A program made the position numbers and the translations under genes. From an uncultured Clostridia bacterium (lineage in GTDB: Bacteria; Bacillota; Clostridia; Christensenellales; UBA1242): a stretch of 64,000 nt of DNA. Position 1 is the first letter of the stretch. Every line of letters begins with the position of its first letter. The notes under the pieces were generated by a model. That model ran no database searches and was not told the origin of the DNA. It saw only the letters and a program-made list of their open reading frames with translations. Below are positions 25,809 through 34,215 of the stretch, piece by piece. Where the stretch lies: the NCBI GenBank assembly GCA_934772045.1, contig CAKVMH010000002.1:62001-126000 (forward strand). Direction: 5' to 3'.

Positions 25809-26898
25809 CATAGAAGAAATTCAACAAAAGTTGCTTCAACAGTTCAAAGATAATCATCAAAGAAGTATTTCTGAAGATAGTTTCGTAAGCAAGTTGATTA
25901 ATAAATATGATGATATAAATGCTGAACAAGTTGAAGATATTAAAAAATTCATTGTTGCACACGGCATAACAATTACTGATTCAGTGACAGATATTCCAGT
26001 TGACGACAAGGAGTTTCAAAATATTATCAGCCAAATCAATGTCAATGACCCAGTTAAAATGTATCTTAAAGAAATTGGAAACATTCCATTGCTTACGGCG
26101 GAAGAAGAACGTGAATTGAGCCGTCAAATCATTGAAGAACACAGCGAGTATGCTCGTAAAAAATTATGTGAAAGCAACTTACGTTTGGTTGTAAGCATAG
26201 CAAAACGCTATCAAAACAAGCACAATATGCCACTTTTGGACTTAATTCAAGAAGGTAATTTAGGCTTATACAAAGCGGTTGATAAATTCGACTACACAAA
26301 AGGTTACAAATTTTCAACATACGGCACATGGTGGATTAGGCAAAGCATCACACGTGCAATTTCAGACCAAGCAAGGTTGATGCGTGTGCCTGTGCATATG
26401 GTGGAAACAATGCTTAAACATAATAAGGCTGTGCGTGAATTGTTGCAGGAATTAGGGCGCGACCCAACCTTGGAAGAAATTGCGGAAAGGCTTAACACAA
26501 CCGTTGAAAAGGTTATTGAAGTTCAACGCATTTCGCAAGACCCAATTTCACTTGAAAGCAAAATGGGGCATGAAGAAGATAGCAAAATTGGTGACATCAT
26601 TCCTGATGATAGTGCTTTGTCTCCACAAGACATTGCTCAACAAAACATGCTTAAAGAACAATTGATGAGTGTACTTGAAACTTTAACACCAAGGGAACAA
26701 AAAGTTATTCGTTTGCGTTATGGTTTGGACGACGCTCACCCACGTACTTTGGAAGAAGTGGGGCGTGAATTTTCAGTTACGCGTGAACGTATTCGTCAAA
26801 TTGAAGCAAAGGCATTAAGGAAATTGCGCCACCCTTCAAAACTTAAAAAATTGAAGGATGATTTGATGGATGAAGATGACGATAAAGGGAGAAGATAG
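25801..26898 (+). CDS. rpoD: Housekeeping RNA polymerase sigma factor RpoD/SigA
   Basis: The product is a 365-residue primary sigma factor. Start 25801 is chosen because GAGGAG lies 7 nt upstream; the in-frame ATG at 25786 would overlap that RBS. Region 1.2 ([20 protein letters not shown]), region 2 ([49 protein letters not shown]), region 3 ([15 protein letters not shown]) and region 4 ([37 protein letters not shown]) are all intact. The sigma-A promoters in this window (TTGACA/TATAAT) fit this protein. Confidence 0.97.
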   Translation: MINIEEIQQKLLQQFKDNHQRSISEDSFVSKLINKYDDINAEQVEDIKKFIVAHGITITDSVTDIPVDDKEFQNIISQINVNDPVKMYLKEIGNIPLLTAEEERELSRQIIEEHSEYARKKLCESNLRLVVSIAKRYQNKHNMPLLDLIQEGNLGLYKAVDKFDYTKGYKFSTYGTWWIRQSITRAISDQARLMRVPVHMVETMLKHNKAVRELLQELGRDPTLEEIAERLNTTVEKVIEVQRISQDPISLESKMGHEEDSKIGDIIPDDSALSPQDIAQQNMLKEQLMSVLETLTPREQKVIRLRYGLDDAHPRTLEEVGREFSVTRERIRQIEAKALRKLRHPSKLKKLKDDLMDEDDDKGRR

Positions 26899-27597
26899 AT
26901 GAAAACAATTTTAGAGATACAAAAACTTGACAGGCAAATTAAAATGTTGCAACGTGAAGTTTCAAAATGCCCAGCAAGTGTTGACTTCCAAAATTATAAA
27001 AAGTTTATGGCGGAAGGGCGCACTCGTTTAGAACAACTTGAAAAACAAGCAAACGACATTGTCAAAAATTTTAATATTGCAAGTTCAAAATATTCACGCT
27101 TAAAAGGTGATAGTGAAATTGTGCGCAAACGCAACACTGACACAATCAATTTGGATAATGTTTCAGCATTAATAACCGATGCAAACAGTTTGGTTGGCGA
27201 ACTTAGCGAAGAAAACCGCCAAATGGAGGAGTTGGTTCGTAAGGCTGAAGAAGTTGTGCGTAAATCACAAGACCTTTCACAAAAACTTACTGACGCTAAA
27301 ATGCGTTCAGTAAACATAAAGGCGCGCATTGATGCAAAACAAAAAGAAGTTGCACCAAAAATTGCAGAACTTGAAAAGAAAATTGCAGAACTTGAACCAC
27401 AAGTGAAAGATAAGGAAAAATATGAAAAATATAAAGCTTTAAAAGCAAGCGGAATTTTCCCTGTGTATGTTCCACTTGAAAATGATTTCTGCGGTGGTTG
27501 TAAAGTTGAATTGAGTTTAAATTTTATTGAAAAACTTAAAACTCAAAAAATGTTGGTTTGTGAGCATTGCGGTAGGATAATAATGCTTGATAAATAG
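26899..27597 (+). CDS. Coiled-coil zinc-ribbon protein (DUF164/C4-type family)
   Basis: A 232-residue protein. Residues 1-185 are a long antiparallel coiled coil (repeated heptads, KIAELEKKIAELEPQVKDKE). The C-terminal zinc ribbon has CGGCKVEL and CEHCGR. This matches the conserved family of C4-type zinc-ribbon proteins commonly found beside dnaG and rpoD in Clostridia; its role is thought to be nucleic-acid related but is not settled. The ATG follows the rpoD stop directly. A strong terminator follows. Confidence 0.85.
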   Translation: MKTILEIQKLDRQIKMLQREVSKCPASVDFQNYKKFMAEGRTRLEQLEKQANDIVKNFNIASSKYSRLKGDSEIVRKRNTDTINLDNVSALITDANSLVGELSEENRQMEELVRKAEEVVRKSQDLSQKLTDAKMRSVNIKARIDAKQKEVAPKIAELEKKIAELEPQVKDKEKYEKYKALKASGIFPVYVPLENDFCGGCKVELSLNFIEKLKTQKMLVCEHCGRIIMLDK

Positions 27598-27620
27598 TCG
27601 GCATAAATTAGTTTAAATAT

Positions 27621-27686
27621 AAGGACAGCAAAAAACAAATGCATTTCAAGTGCGTGTTGATACTTGAAAAATGCTGTCCTTTTTTC
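27621..27686 (+). terminator. Strong two-part terminator of the dnaG–rpoD operon
   Basis: AAGGACAGCA (27621-27630) pairs with TGCTGTCCTT (27672-27681), with an inner ATTTCAAGT/ACTTGAAAT-type stem, then T6. An apparent ATG at 27671 lies inside this stem and is not used as a start. Confidence 0.9.
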
Positions 27687-27721
27687 GTGCTAGCGGGAAG
27701 GCTTGTCGCATATATTATGTT

Positions 27722-28816
27722 ATGAAGAAAGGCAAAATGTGGTCTACTATCGTGGATTATTTTTTAATTTTAAGCGCAGTTATTGGGGTCGGCTTTGCGT
27801 CCGGCAAAGAAATTGGCGTTTTCTTTTTTAATTTTGGCAAGATGTCGATTGTGAGTTTGTTATGCTTTTCAATGCTTTACGTTTACCTATTTTATATTGT
27901 GGACTATGTAAAAAAGAAACTTTCAGTTAACAGTTATAACGATTTTAACACAAAAATATTTGGGGCTTTAAGTAAAATTAGCATGCTTGTTATGCTCGTT
28001 AATTTCTCAATCACATGTGCCGGAATGTTGGCAGGGGCAGATTATTTATTTAAAACATTTTTTAATGTGGGTTTTAAAATTCCTTCAATTGTGTTGTCGG
28101 TTATAACTTTGGTTCTGCTTCGTGGTGGAATTGATAAAATCCGCATAGTAGCCAACTTTATTATTCCAGTAATGATAGCGACAATTGTCATCAATTCGAT
28201 TGGCAACATAAACCCAAACAATGTGCATTTTCAAGTTTGTGAACAAAATGGTGTGGTTGCAGTGTTTTATGGTTTGTTGTTTGGTGTGAATAATTTTGTT
28301 GCGGCGTTGCCTGTGCTGTTTGAAGTGAAGTTGAAAACTAAGGGTAAACTGGTTGCAATTGCTACAATTAGTTTGATAATTTTGTTAAACATTTTGGTGC
28401 TTGCTTGTAACCAATTTTCAACCGATATGCCTATGTTTGAATTGAGTGCAAATGTAAACCCTGCATTTTATTACATTTATTTTATAACACTTGTTTTGGC
28501 ATTGTTTTCCACATTGATGATTTGCAGTTACAACATGCAAACAATTATGTTCAAACAAAAAACTTGGTTTGGTGCATCTGTCATTGTTTTGTTCAATTTA
28601 ATATTGTCACAAGTTGGTTACAATTTCATTGTTCAACATTTGTATGTGATTTCTGGCATGATAAGTGCAGGCTTTGTACTTATGCTTATTGTGATGATTA
28701 TTATTAATTTGGCAAAATATAAACTACCAAAAAATAAATTAAAATTTAAAAAACATAATCAAAATTGCTTGAATATGTTAATAAATAATAATAAAAATAA
28801 ATATTTTAAAAATTAA
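27722..28816 (+). CDS. YkvI-like membrane transporter (APC superfamily)
   Basis: About 364 residues and around ten hydrophobic segments. The first helix is broken by a SAVIGVGFASGKEIGVFF motif, typical of YkvI-family relatives of the APC transporters (an unwound TM1 that binds substrate). The C-terminus is a Lys/Asn-rich hydrophilic tail. The start 27722 avoids the terminator; Met at 27737 (WST...) with AAGAAAGG upstream is an equally good choice. Substrate is unknown, perhaps an amino acid or an ion. It is monocistronic. Base composition falls sharply at its 3' end. Confidence 0.75.
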   Translation: MKKGKMWSTIVDYFLILSAVIGVGFASGKEIGVFFFNFGKMSIVSLLCFSMLYVYLFYIVDYVKKKLSVNSYNDFNTKIFGALSKISMLVMLVNFSITCAGMLAGADYLFKTFFNVGFKIPSIVLSVITLVLLRGGIDKIRIVANFIIPVMIATIVINSIGNINPNNVHFQVCEQNGVVAVFYGLLFGVNNFVAALPVLFEVKLKTKGKLVAIATISLIILLNILVLACNQFSTDMPMFELSANVNPAFYYIYFITLVLALFSTLMICSYNMQTIMFKQKTWFGASVIVLFNLILSQVGYNFIVQHLYVISGMISAGFVLMLIVMIIINLAKYKLPKNKLKFKKHNQNCLNMLINNNKNKYFKN

Positions 28817-29021
28817 TTAAATTTTTAATAATAAATTTATATAATTTAAAGATGAAATAAAAATGAAAAAATAAACTAATAATTTTAAATAATATTTTAA
28901 ATAAACTATTCATTTAATATTCTTTAATATTTTTTTAACACAATATGACTTATTTTATATTTTACGTCTAAATAATTTTTTAAATATTAAAAAAATATAT
29001 AAAATTATGTAATAAAACGCA
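28817..29021. other. Extremely AT-rich intergenic island
   Basis: About 200 bases almost without G or C between convergent genes (long runs of A, T and TAAT words). No gene, hairpin terminator or tandem unit is convincing. It may be a curved DNA or recombination-prone spacer. Confidence 0.5.
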
Positions 29022-29570
29022 TTATTTATATATTTTTTTATAAAATTTTAAATTTTTATTTATTTTTTTAACGTAATCATCGGTTTCGTTAAAAGGAATT
29101 TTCGTTAAAGTTTTTCCATCATTCGAATAGTTTATATTTTTTAACCATGCGCGAACATTTGTTTCTCCCGCATTGTAACTGGCAATTGCAGTTGTGAAAT
29201 TATCAAATTTTTTAAACAAATAATTCAAATACATGCAACCAAAATATAAGTTTTTATTAACATCATAAAGTTCATTTTCAGTTATTGTCGTGTTTAATTT
29301 ATAAAACTCAATCATGTACTCAGCGGTTGAAAGTTTGATTTGCATTAAGCCTATCGCGTTTTTGCTTGACCTTGCATTTTGGTTGTATGAACTTTCAGTG
29401 TTAATTAAACTTGCAACAAGGGCAGGGGAAAGGTTGAATTCGTTGGCATATGTTTCAATTTGGTTTTTGAATTTAACCGGGTGCAATTTTGCCTGTATTA
29501 TTAAACCGCCGATTAGTGTAATTACTAATATTAAGATGGTGCATATAATTGCTGGTACAAATTTTTTCAT
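29022..29570 (-). CDS. Membrane-anchored lytic murein transglycosylase (SLT family)
   Basis: A 182-residue protein with an N-terminal membrane anchor (residues about 5-27, FVPAIICTILILVITLIGG). A single soluble-lytic-transglycosylase domain follows: ALVASLINTESSYN with catalytic Glu59, AIGLMQIKLSTAEY, NLYFGCMYLNYL, and AIASYNAGETNVRAWL. It cleaves the MurNAc-GlcNAc bond forming 1,6-anhydro ends. It is compact, with no LysM or other binding module. It sits 26 nt downstream of dinB on the same strand, so may be read through from it. Confidence 0.92.
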   Translation of the reverse strand: MKKFVPAIICTILILVITLIGGLIIQAKLHPVKFKNQIETYANEFNLSPALVASLINTESSYNQNARSSKNAIGLMQIKLSTAEYMIEFYKLNTTITENELYDVNKNLYFGCMYLNYLFKKFDNFTTAIASYNAGETNVRAWLKNINYSNDGKTLTKIPFNETDDYVKKINKNLKFYKKIYK

Positions 29571-29596
29571 AATATATTATATGCAATTTAGTTAAA

Positions 29597-30772
29597 TTAA
29601 AAACTTTCGTAATCTTTTGCAAATGTAATTATATTGTCGCCAAATTTGGTTTTAAGGTTGTCAATTGTGTGGCATAGATTTTCATTCTTTTGGTTGGTGA
29701 ACAAATTAACTTGGTGTTCATCTTTACTGGTTATTAGGTTTGTAACTGAAATTCTAAGTGCGCGTACAGGTGGAAATTTCGTGCCGGCAAGGCATACAAA
29801 AATTTCATAAGCGAAATTAAAAATATCTTGTTCATTGCTAAAATACACATTTTTAGTATGCTGTGCTGAAGAGTAAGTAAAATCTGCAAATTTAATGCCC
29901 AAATGTATTGTTTTTGCGCTGAAACCATGTTGACGCATACGCTTTGAAACTTTGCTTGCTAAATCGTGTAGAAAGAATTTGATTTCATCAATTTCTGTCA
30001 TGTCGTGTACGGCGGTTGAACCATTACCAACACTTTTCGTGTCCTCGTCTTTTGGTGTGATTAATTTGTCGTCATCTGTGCCGGTGACTGCGTTGTGCAA
30101 ATACGCGCCAATCACACCAAAATGCAATTGCAAAAACTCTGGTGTTAGGCAGTATAAGTCATAAAGGGTGTTAACATTCATTTTCCTAAGTTTGCTTGCT
30201 GTGTGTTTGCCAATCATTATCATGTCATCGATTTTTGTTTGTTTTAATATTGGTATTAGATTGTTGTGTGTAATCTCGGTTAAACCCATAGGTTTTCGCA
30301 TATCACTGCCCAGTTTTGCCAAAGTCTTTCCCCATGAAATGCCTATTGAAACGGAAAGCCCTAATTCATCTTTAATTTGCTTTTGTATCTTTAAAGCCAA
30401 CTCACGCGCGGTGCAGTTAAACAACTTCAAACTGCCAGTTACATCTAGCCAACATTCGTCAATCCCAAACGGCTCAATCAGGTCGGTGTATTGATAATAA
30501 ATTGCATGCGCGCGTTCGCTAAATTCTTGATATTTATCATGCTTTGGGGCAACGCAAATAAGGCTGGGACATTTTAATTTTGCTTCCCAAATTGCTTCGC
30601 CAGTTTTAACGCCAAATGCTTTTGCTAAATAATTTTTTGCCAGTATTATGCCTGTGCGTTTTTTAGGGTCACCGGCAACTGCTACGGCATAATTTTTTAA
30701 TGCTGGGTTTAATAAACATTCAACCGATGCGTAAAAGTTATTGCAATCTACATGAAAAATCACTCTGTCCAT
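29597..30772 (-). CDS. dinB: DNA polymerase IV (DinB), Y-family translesion polymerase
   Basis: About 391 residues. The start MDRVIFHVD is chosen because AAAAGGACTT precedes it; a longer frame to 30802 would begin inside the promoter -10 region. The palm has DCNNFYASVE and the catalytic pair in GIDECWLDVTGS. The thumb contains helix-hairpin-helix ILKQTKIDDMIMIGKHTASKL, and the little-finger domain follows. Pol IV replicates past damaged bases at the cost of fidelity. The promoter holds a perfect LexA box, so it is SOS-induced. Confidence 0.95.
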   Translation of the reverse strand: MDRVIFHVDCNNFYASVECLLNPALKNYAVAVAGDPKKRTGIILAKNYLAKAFGVKTGEAIWEAKLKCPSLICVAPKHDKYQEFSERAHAIYYQYTDLIEPFGIDECWLDVTGSLKLFNCTARELALKIQKQIKDELGLSVSIGISWGKTLAKLGSDMRKPMGLTEITHNNLIPILKQTKIDDMIMIGKHTASKLRKMNVNTLYDLYCLTPEFLQLHFGVIGAYLHNAVTGTDDDKLITPKDEDTKSVGNGSTAVHDMTEIDEIKFFLHDLASKVSKRMRQHGFSAKTIHLGIKFADFTYSSAQHTKNVYFSNEQDIFNFAYEIFVCLAGTKFPPVRALRISVTNLITSKDEHQVNLFTNQKNENLCHTIDNLKTKFGDNIITFAKDYESF

Positions 30773-30790
30773 ACATAAGTCCTTTTCAAT

Positions 30791-30819
30791 ATTATAGAAC
30801 ATATGTTCGACAATGTCAA
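30791..30819 (-). promoter_or_regulatory. dinB promoter with LexA (SOS) box in the spacer
   Basis: On the minus strand TTGACA (30814-30819), 17-nt spacer, TATAAT (30791-30796). The spacer contains CGAACATATGTTC (30797-30809), the Firmicutes LexA/DinR operator (GAAC-N4-GTTC), between -35 and -10 where repressor blocks polymerase. Confidence 0.93.
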
Positions 30820-30905
30820 CAATATCTTAAAAGATTTTTTTCATCAAAATAATTTTGAAAACATAAAAAACAAACTGATAAATATGGCAAAAATGCCGTT
30901 TTAAA

Positions 30906-30934
30906 TTGACTAAATTAAAATAAAATGTTAGCAT
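30906..30934 (+). promoter_or_regulatory. Promoter placing +1 at the engB start codon
   Basis: TTGACT (30906-30911), 17-nt spacer, TAGCAT (30929-30934). Predicted +1 is about 30941, the A of the ATG. No SD is present. Confidence 0.65.
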
Positions 30935-30940
30935 CGCACT

Positions 30941-31528
30941 ATGGAAACAGTTAGATTTATTAATGTTAAATTTATAAAGAGTGCAAGCAAAAAGGCTGAA
31001 TTTATTGAAGATGAATTGCCACAAATTGCCATTGTTGGGCGTAGTAATGTTGGTAAAAGCAGTTTAATAAACATGCTTACGTGTAACAGCAAAATGGCAA
31101 AAACAAGTTCGACACCTGGCAGAACAAGGTTAGTAAATTATTTCAATGTAAACAATCAATTTTATTTGGTTGACTTGCCTGGCTATGGTTTTAATAAGGC
31201 GGGTAAAGGTGTGGCTTCTGTTTGGGATAGTGTTATGAACGATTATTTTGTTGACAATAAAAAACTTAAACTTGTTATGGTTTTGTTGGATAGTAGGTTA
31301 ATGCCTACTGCGCTTGATAAGCAAATGATTGATTATTTAGCGACAAATGAATTGCCTTCAATTTTGGTGCTTACAAAGGCAGATAAAATTTCAAAAAGTG
31401 AACAAAATATCCAAATAAAAAAGGTCGCTGAAAGTTTGCGGTTCAACCCTAATTTAATTATCCCAACAAGTTCAAGCAAAAAATTAGGGGCGGACAAAAT
31501 TGCAGAAATTTTAAAAAATTATTTATAA
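30941..31528 (+). CDS. engB: Ribosome biogenesis GTPase EngB (YihA/YsxC)
   Basis: A 195-residue essential GTPase that helps mature the 50S subunit. Motifs: G1 GRSNVGKSS (residues 33-41), G2 region TSSTPGRTR, G3 DLPGYGF, G4 LTKADK, G5 TSSSKK. Length is normal. The mRNA appears leaderless. Unlike the common lonA–engB pairing, it stands alone here between dinB (divergent) and a dehydrogenase gene. Confidence 0.96.
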   Translation: METVRFINVKFIKSASKKAEFIEDELPQIAIVGRSNVGKSSLINMLTCNSKMAKTSSTPGRTRLVNYFNVNNQFYLVDLPGYGFNKAGKGVASVWDSVMNDYFVDNKKLKLVMVLLDSRLMPTALDKQMIDYLATNELPSILVLTKADKISKSEQNIQIKKVAESLRFNPNLIIPTSSSKKLGADKIAEILKNYL

Positions 31529-31547
31529 ATCATGTAAAAATCATTAA

Positions 31548-31573
31548 AAACGCCACAAAAATGGTGTTTTTTA
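31548..31573 (+). terminator. Terminator of engB
   Basis: ACGCCA (31550-31555) pairs with TGGTGT (31562-31567) with one G-U pair, then T run. Confidence 0.65.
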
Positions 31574-31681
31574 ATAAAATTTTTAGAAATTTGAGTGATT
31601 TCTATTAATCTTATTAGAAAACCTACTTATTCAGTATTATTTAAAAATAGGAAAATTTTTATTATTGCGTAAATTGTGGTT

Positions 31682-31780
31682 AAAAATTTTAACAATTGTA
31701 AAATATTATGTTAAAATTTTGACTAATCGTCAAAAATTATGCTAAAGATTTTGACTGATCGTCAAAAATTATGTTAAGAT
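31682..31780 (+). promoter_or_regulatory. Three tandem 31-32 bp promoter/operator repeats
   Basis: Three consecutive units starting near 31682, 31713 and 31744. Units 2 and 3 share ATTTTGACT(A/G)ATCGTCAAAAATTATG (read as TTTTGAC...GTCAAAA plus AATTATG); unit 1 is diverged (TTTTAACAATTGTAAAA). Each carries an inverted repeat containing a -35-like TTGACT. Unit 3 has TTGACT (31751-31756), an 18-nt spacer and TAAGAT (31775-31780), serving the gene at 31807. The ~31-bp period keeps all units on one DNA face. Confidence 0.7.
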
Positions 31781-31806
31781 AAAAACATATTTAAGGGGGA
31801 ATAATA

Positions 31807-32865
31807 ATGAAACAAACAAAAGTTGTTCAAATTGGTTGTGGCAAAATGAGCAAGTACACAATGCGCTATGTTTATGAAAAAGGCGGTGTTGTACTTGCAG
31901 GTTTTGACATTAATAAAAAATTAATTGGTAAAGATATCAAAGCTGTAATTGGTGGCAAAAAAGATTATGGTGCTAAAATTTATGATGTGCAAGAATTGGA
32001 AGCACAACTTAAAATTTTAAAACCAGATGTTGCAATTGTTACAACCATGAGTTTGATGACAGACTGTATTGATGTACTTATGATTTGTGCAAAATGTGGC
32101 GTTAACGCTATCACCACTTGTGAAGAAGCATTTTATCCAAGCAACAGCGCAAAGAAACTTACCGCTAAGCTTGACAAACTTGCCAAAGCAAACAAATGCA
32201 CCATTACTGGTTCAGGTTATCAAGATTTCAGTTGGGGTAGCATGGTTGCAGGTTTGGCAGGCACCAGTCAATCAATTAAAAAGATTAAAGGTAAATCAAG
32301 TTACAACGTTGAAGATTACGGCATTGCATTGGCGCAAGTCCATGGCGCAGGTTTAACACCAAAAGAATTTGAAGAAAAAATCGTGCCAGCAAATTGCGTG
32401 TCTTATGAAGAAAGCCAAGCTTTAATTGCAAAAGGTGAATTTTTACCATCATACATGTGGAATGTTAATGGTTGGCTTTGCGAATGTTTAGGTTTGCATG
32501 TTGTTAGTCAATCACAAAAATGTGTTGCTCAAAAAGCAAAAGCGGACATTAAATCATCAACACTCAACATGGTGGTTAAAAAAGGTCATTGCACAGGTAT
32601 GAGCGCGGTTGTCACAACCGAAACAAAAGAAGGCATCACAATTGAAAGTGAATGTATTGGTAAGGTTTACGCACCAGATGAATTCGACCAAAACGAATGG
32701 TCAATTATTGGTGAACCAAACACCACTATTACAGTTTCACGCCCATCGACTGTTGAATTGACTTGTGCATCAGTTGTTAACCGCATTCCAGACCTTATTA
32801 AAGCAGAACCTGGTTATGTGCCAACATGCAGAATGGGTGACATCACATTTAAGACAAAAATCTAA
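31807..32865 (+). CDS. NAD(P)-binding dehydrogenase related to 2,4-diaminopentanoate dehydrogenase
   Basis: A 352-residue oxidoreductase. The N-terminal Rossmann fold begins KVVQIGCGKMSKYTMRYVYE with a GxGxM-type dinucleotide loop. Further family-like segments are DVAIVTTMSLMTDC, NAITTCEEAFYP, TGSGYQDFSWGSM, KIKGKSSYNVEDYGIALAQ and GEFLPSYMWNVNGWL. The pattern fits the dihydrodipicolinate-reductase-like family that includes 2,4-diaminopentanoate dehydrogenase of ornithine fermentation; no other ornithine-fermentation gene is near, so the exact substrate is open. The RBS AAGGGGG is strong, and the upstream tandem repeats suggest tight control. Confidence 0.82.
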   Translation: MKQTKVVQIGCGKMSKYTMRYVYEKGGVVLAGFDINKKLIGKDIKAVIGGKKDYGAKIYDVQELEAQLKILKPDVAIVTTMSLMTDCIDVLMICAKCGVNAITTCEEAFYPSNSAKKLTAKLDKLAKANKCTITGSGYQDFSWGSMVAGLAGTSQSIKKIKGKSSYNVEDYGIALAQVHGAGLTPKEFEEKIVPANCVSYEESQALIAKGEFLPSYMWNVNGWLCECLGLHVVSQSQKCVAQKAKADIKSSTLNMVVKKGHCTGMSAVVTTETKEGITIESECIGKVYAPDEFDQNEWSIIGEPNTTITVSRPSTVELTCASVVNRIPDLIKAEPGYVPTCRMGDITFKTKI

Positions 32866-32884
32866 TTTAACTTTTTTGTATTGA

Positions 32885-32916
32885 AAAACGATAATCAACA
32901 ATAGTCATCGTTTTAT
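32885..32916 (+). terminator. Terminator after the dehydrogenase gene
   Basis: AAAACGAT (32885-32892) pairs perfectly with ATCGTTTT (32907-32914). Confidence 0.7.
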
Positions 32917-32957
32917 TGAATGAATATATAAATTTTTTGCTGAAACATTGAAAGAAA

Positions 32958-32985
32958 AAAGTCCCTAGTAACATAGGGGCTTTTT
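32958..32985 (+). terminator. Second terminator after the dehydrogenase gene
   Basis: AAAGTCCCTA pairs with TAGGGGCTTT (one G-U), then T run. Confidence 0.75.
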
Positions 32986-33050
32986 GATTGTGACTAACAA
33001 GAAACCAAATTTATGAGTGCCAGCGAAATAAATTGGTTTATTATTTTTGT

Positions 33051-33189
33051 CTATCTCGCATTCTGCGATTGCGGGCTAACTGCCGTAGGATATAGTGGCA
33101 AAGAAAGATTAAAATCTTTGCTTAACCTTTGGTACCGCCTAGCGTTTATCTCGCATTCTGTGACTGCGGGCTAACCGCTGTCGGATACA
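33051..33189 (-). repeat. Two extra copies of the 3' end of the adjacent spore-coat-like gene
   Basis: On the minus strand, 33051-33102 encodes L-P-L-Y-P-T-A-V-S-P-Q-S-Q-N-A-R-stop, the same as the end of the gene at 33245; four substitutions in 52 nt are all synonymous (including TAA to TAG). A further copy at 33146-33189 encodes L-Y-P-T-A-V-S-P-Q-S-Q-N-A-R-stop, again with only third-position changes. The sequence between copies is unrelated. Confidence 0.9.
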
Positions 33190-33244
33190 AAACAAAGTAT
33201 GTTTCGTAAAACTCAACATATTTGTCTGACTATATCTCCGTCAG

Positions 33245-33910
33245 TTACCTCGCATTCTGCGACTGCGGACTAACTGCCGTAGGATATAGTGGCAAATCGA
33301 ACACGCCTGGGCAGACGTCGCCACCTGTGTATGGTGTGCATGGTGGGATTGGGCAATAGCCATAACTTGGCACCAAAACATCTACATCGGCAACAACTTT
33401 TAAGATAGTGCTTACGCATGCGTTGATAGTAAATCCACCGGTGGTTGCATTGTATGTACCTGCAGAAATAACTGCTGTACCAAATGCAACAACTTCAATA
33501 GGTGTTAATGATGGTTGTGGCACATACAAAATAACATCTTGTGGTAAACTAATTGTGCCAGTAGCAGTGCCTGCCACATTGTTAGCATCTGTGTATGTAA
33601 CTGTTACAGGAACATTGATTGTGGCTTGAACACGTGCAAAATTTGGTCTGTCGTCAAAGCGAGTGATGTTGACATTGCTAACAGTTGCCTTGCCACCAAG
33701 TGAATTTCCACTTACAAATGTTAATGGGCGGGTTGGATTGGCTGGATTTAAATCTGTAAGTGCCAAAGCATAATCTTCTAATTGAGTTTGGTTCATACAA
33801 GCGTCAAACACTTTGGTTACTTGTATACAAATTCTTTCGCAAAGCCCATTTGTAACATTGTTCGTCTGTCCAGGGAATATGCCCGGACGCGAATCAGTAT
33901 AAAATGACAT
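33245..33910 (-). CDS. Spore-coat-like structural protein (hypothetical)
   Basis: A 221-residue protein without signal peptide or TM segment. The opening region CERICIQVTKVFDACMNQ, then long Val/Thr-rich beta stretches (VQATINVPVTVTYTDANN, TGTISLPQDVILYVPQPSL), and a Cys/Pro-rich end (SYGYCPIPPCTPYTGGDVCP) resemble uncharacterised structural proteins of spore-forming Clostridia that I associate with the spore surface; this assignment is from memory and uncertain. The RBS AGGAGG is perfect. No sigma-A promoter is obvious upstream, which would fit a sporulation sigma factor such as the SigK encoded at 5176. Its last 14-16 codons recur twice downstream. Confidence 0.6.
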   Translation of the reverse strand: MSFYTDSRPGIFPGQTNNVTNGLCERICIQVTKVFDACMNQTQLEDYALALTDLNPANPTRPLTFVSGNSLGGKATVSNVNITRFDDRPNFARVQATINVPVTVTYTDANNVAGTATGTISLPQDVILYVPQPSLTPIEVVAFGTAVISAGTYNATTGGFTINACVSTILKVVADVDVLVPSYGYCPIPPCTPYTGGDVCPGVFDLPLYPTAVSPQSQNAR

Positions 33911-34000
33911 TTTTACCTCCTAAATTACTACTATATTTTATTCACACAAATAAAAAAATGTTAAAAATTGCTTTAATTTGTTAGTTTTGTGCTGTTTAAT

Positions 34001-34029
34001 TTGACACATTTTTTGAATTTTGCTATTGT
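34001..34029 (+). promoter_or_regulatory. Promoter upstream of the metallophosphoesterase/dcw region
   Basis: TTGACA (34001-34006), 17-nt spacer, TATTGT (34024-34029), leaving a ~180-nt leader before 34216 in which I see no riboswitch. Confidence 0.5.
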
Positions 34030-34215
34030 ATTAATACAAAGTATTAACTTTGGGTTTTTGCGCGTTTTGTTTAAGTTTGGCTCAACACGATTTGCAAATT
34101 AAAAGGTTGGCTTATAAAACAATACAAAGTTCGCATTTTAAATTAATGTTCACATTTTTAAATAGGAACTTCAATTTAAACCAACACAAATTGCTCAAAC
34201 ATTAAAAGGAAATGT

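Noticed and set aside
27671..27721. Earlier start for the YkvI-like gene
   Set aside because: The ATG lies in the 3' arm of the rpoD-operon terminator and has no RBS.
33131..33142. GGTACCGCC reminiscent of a T-box core
   Set aside because: Isolated short match with no surrounding stems, lying between duplicated gene-tail fragments.
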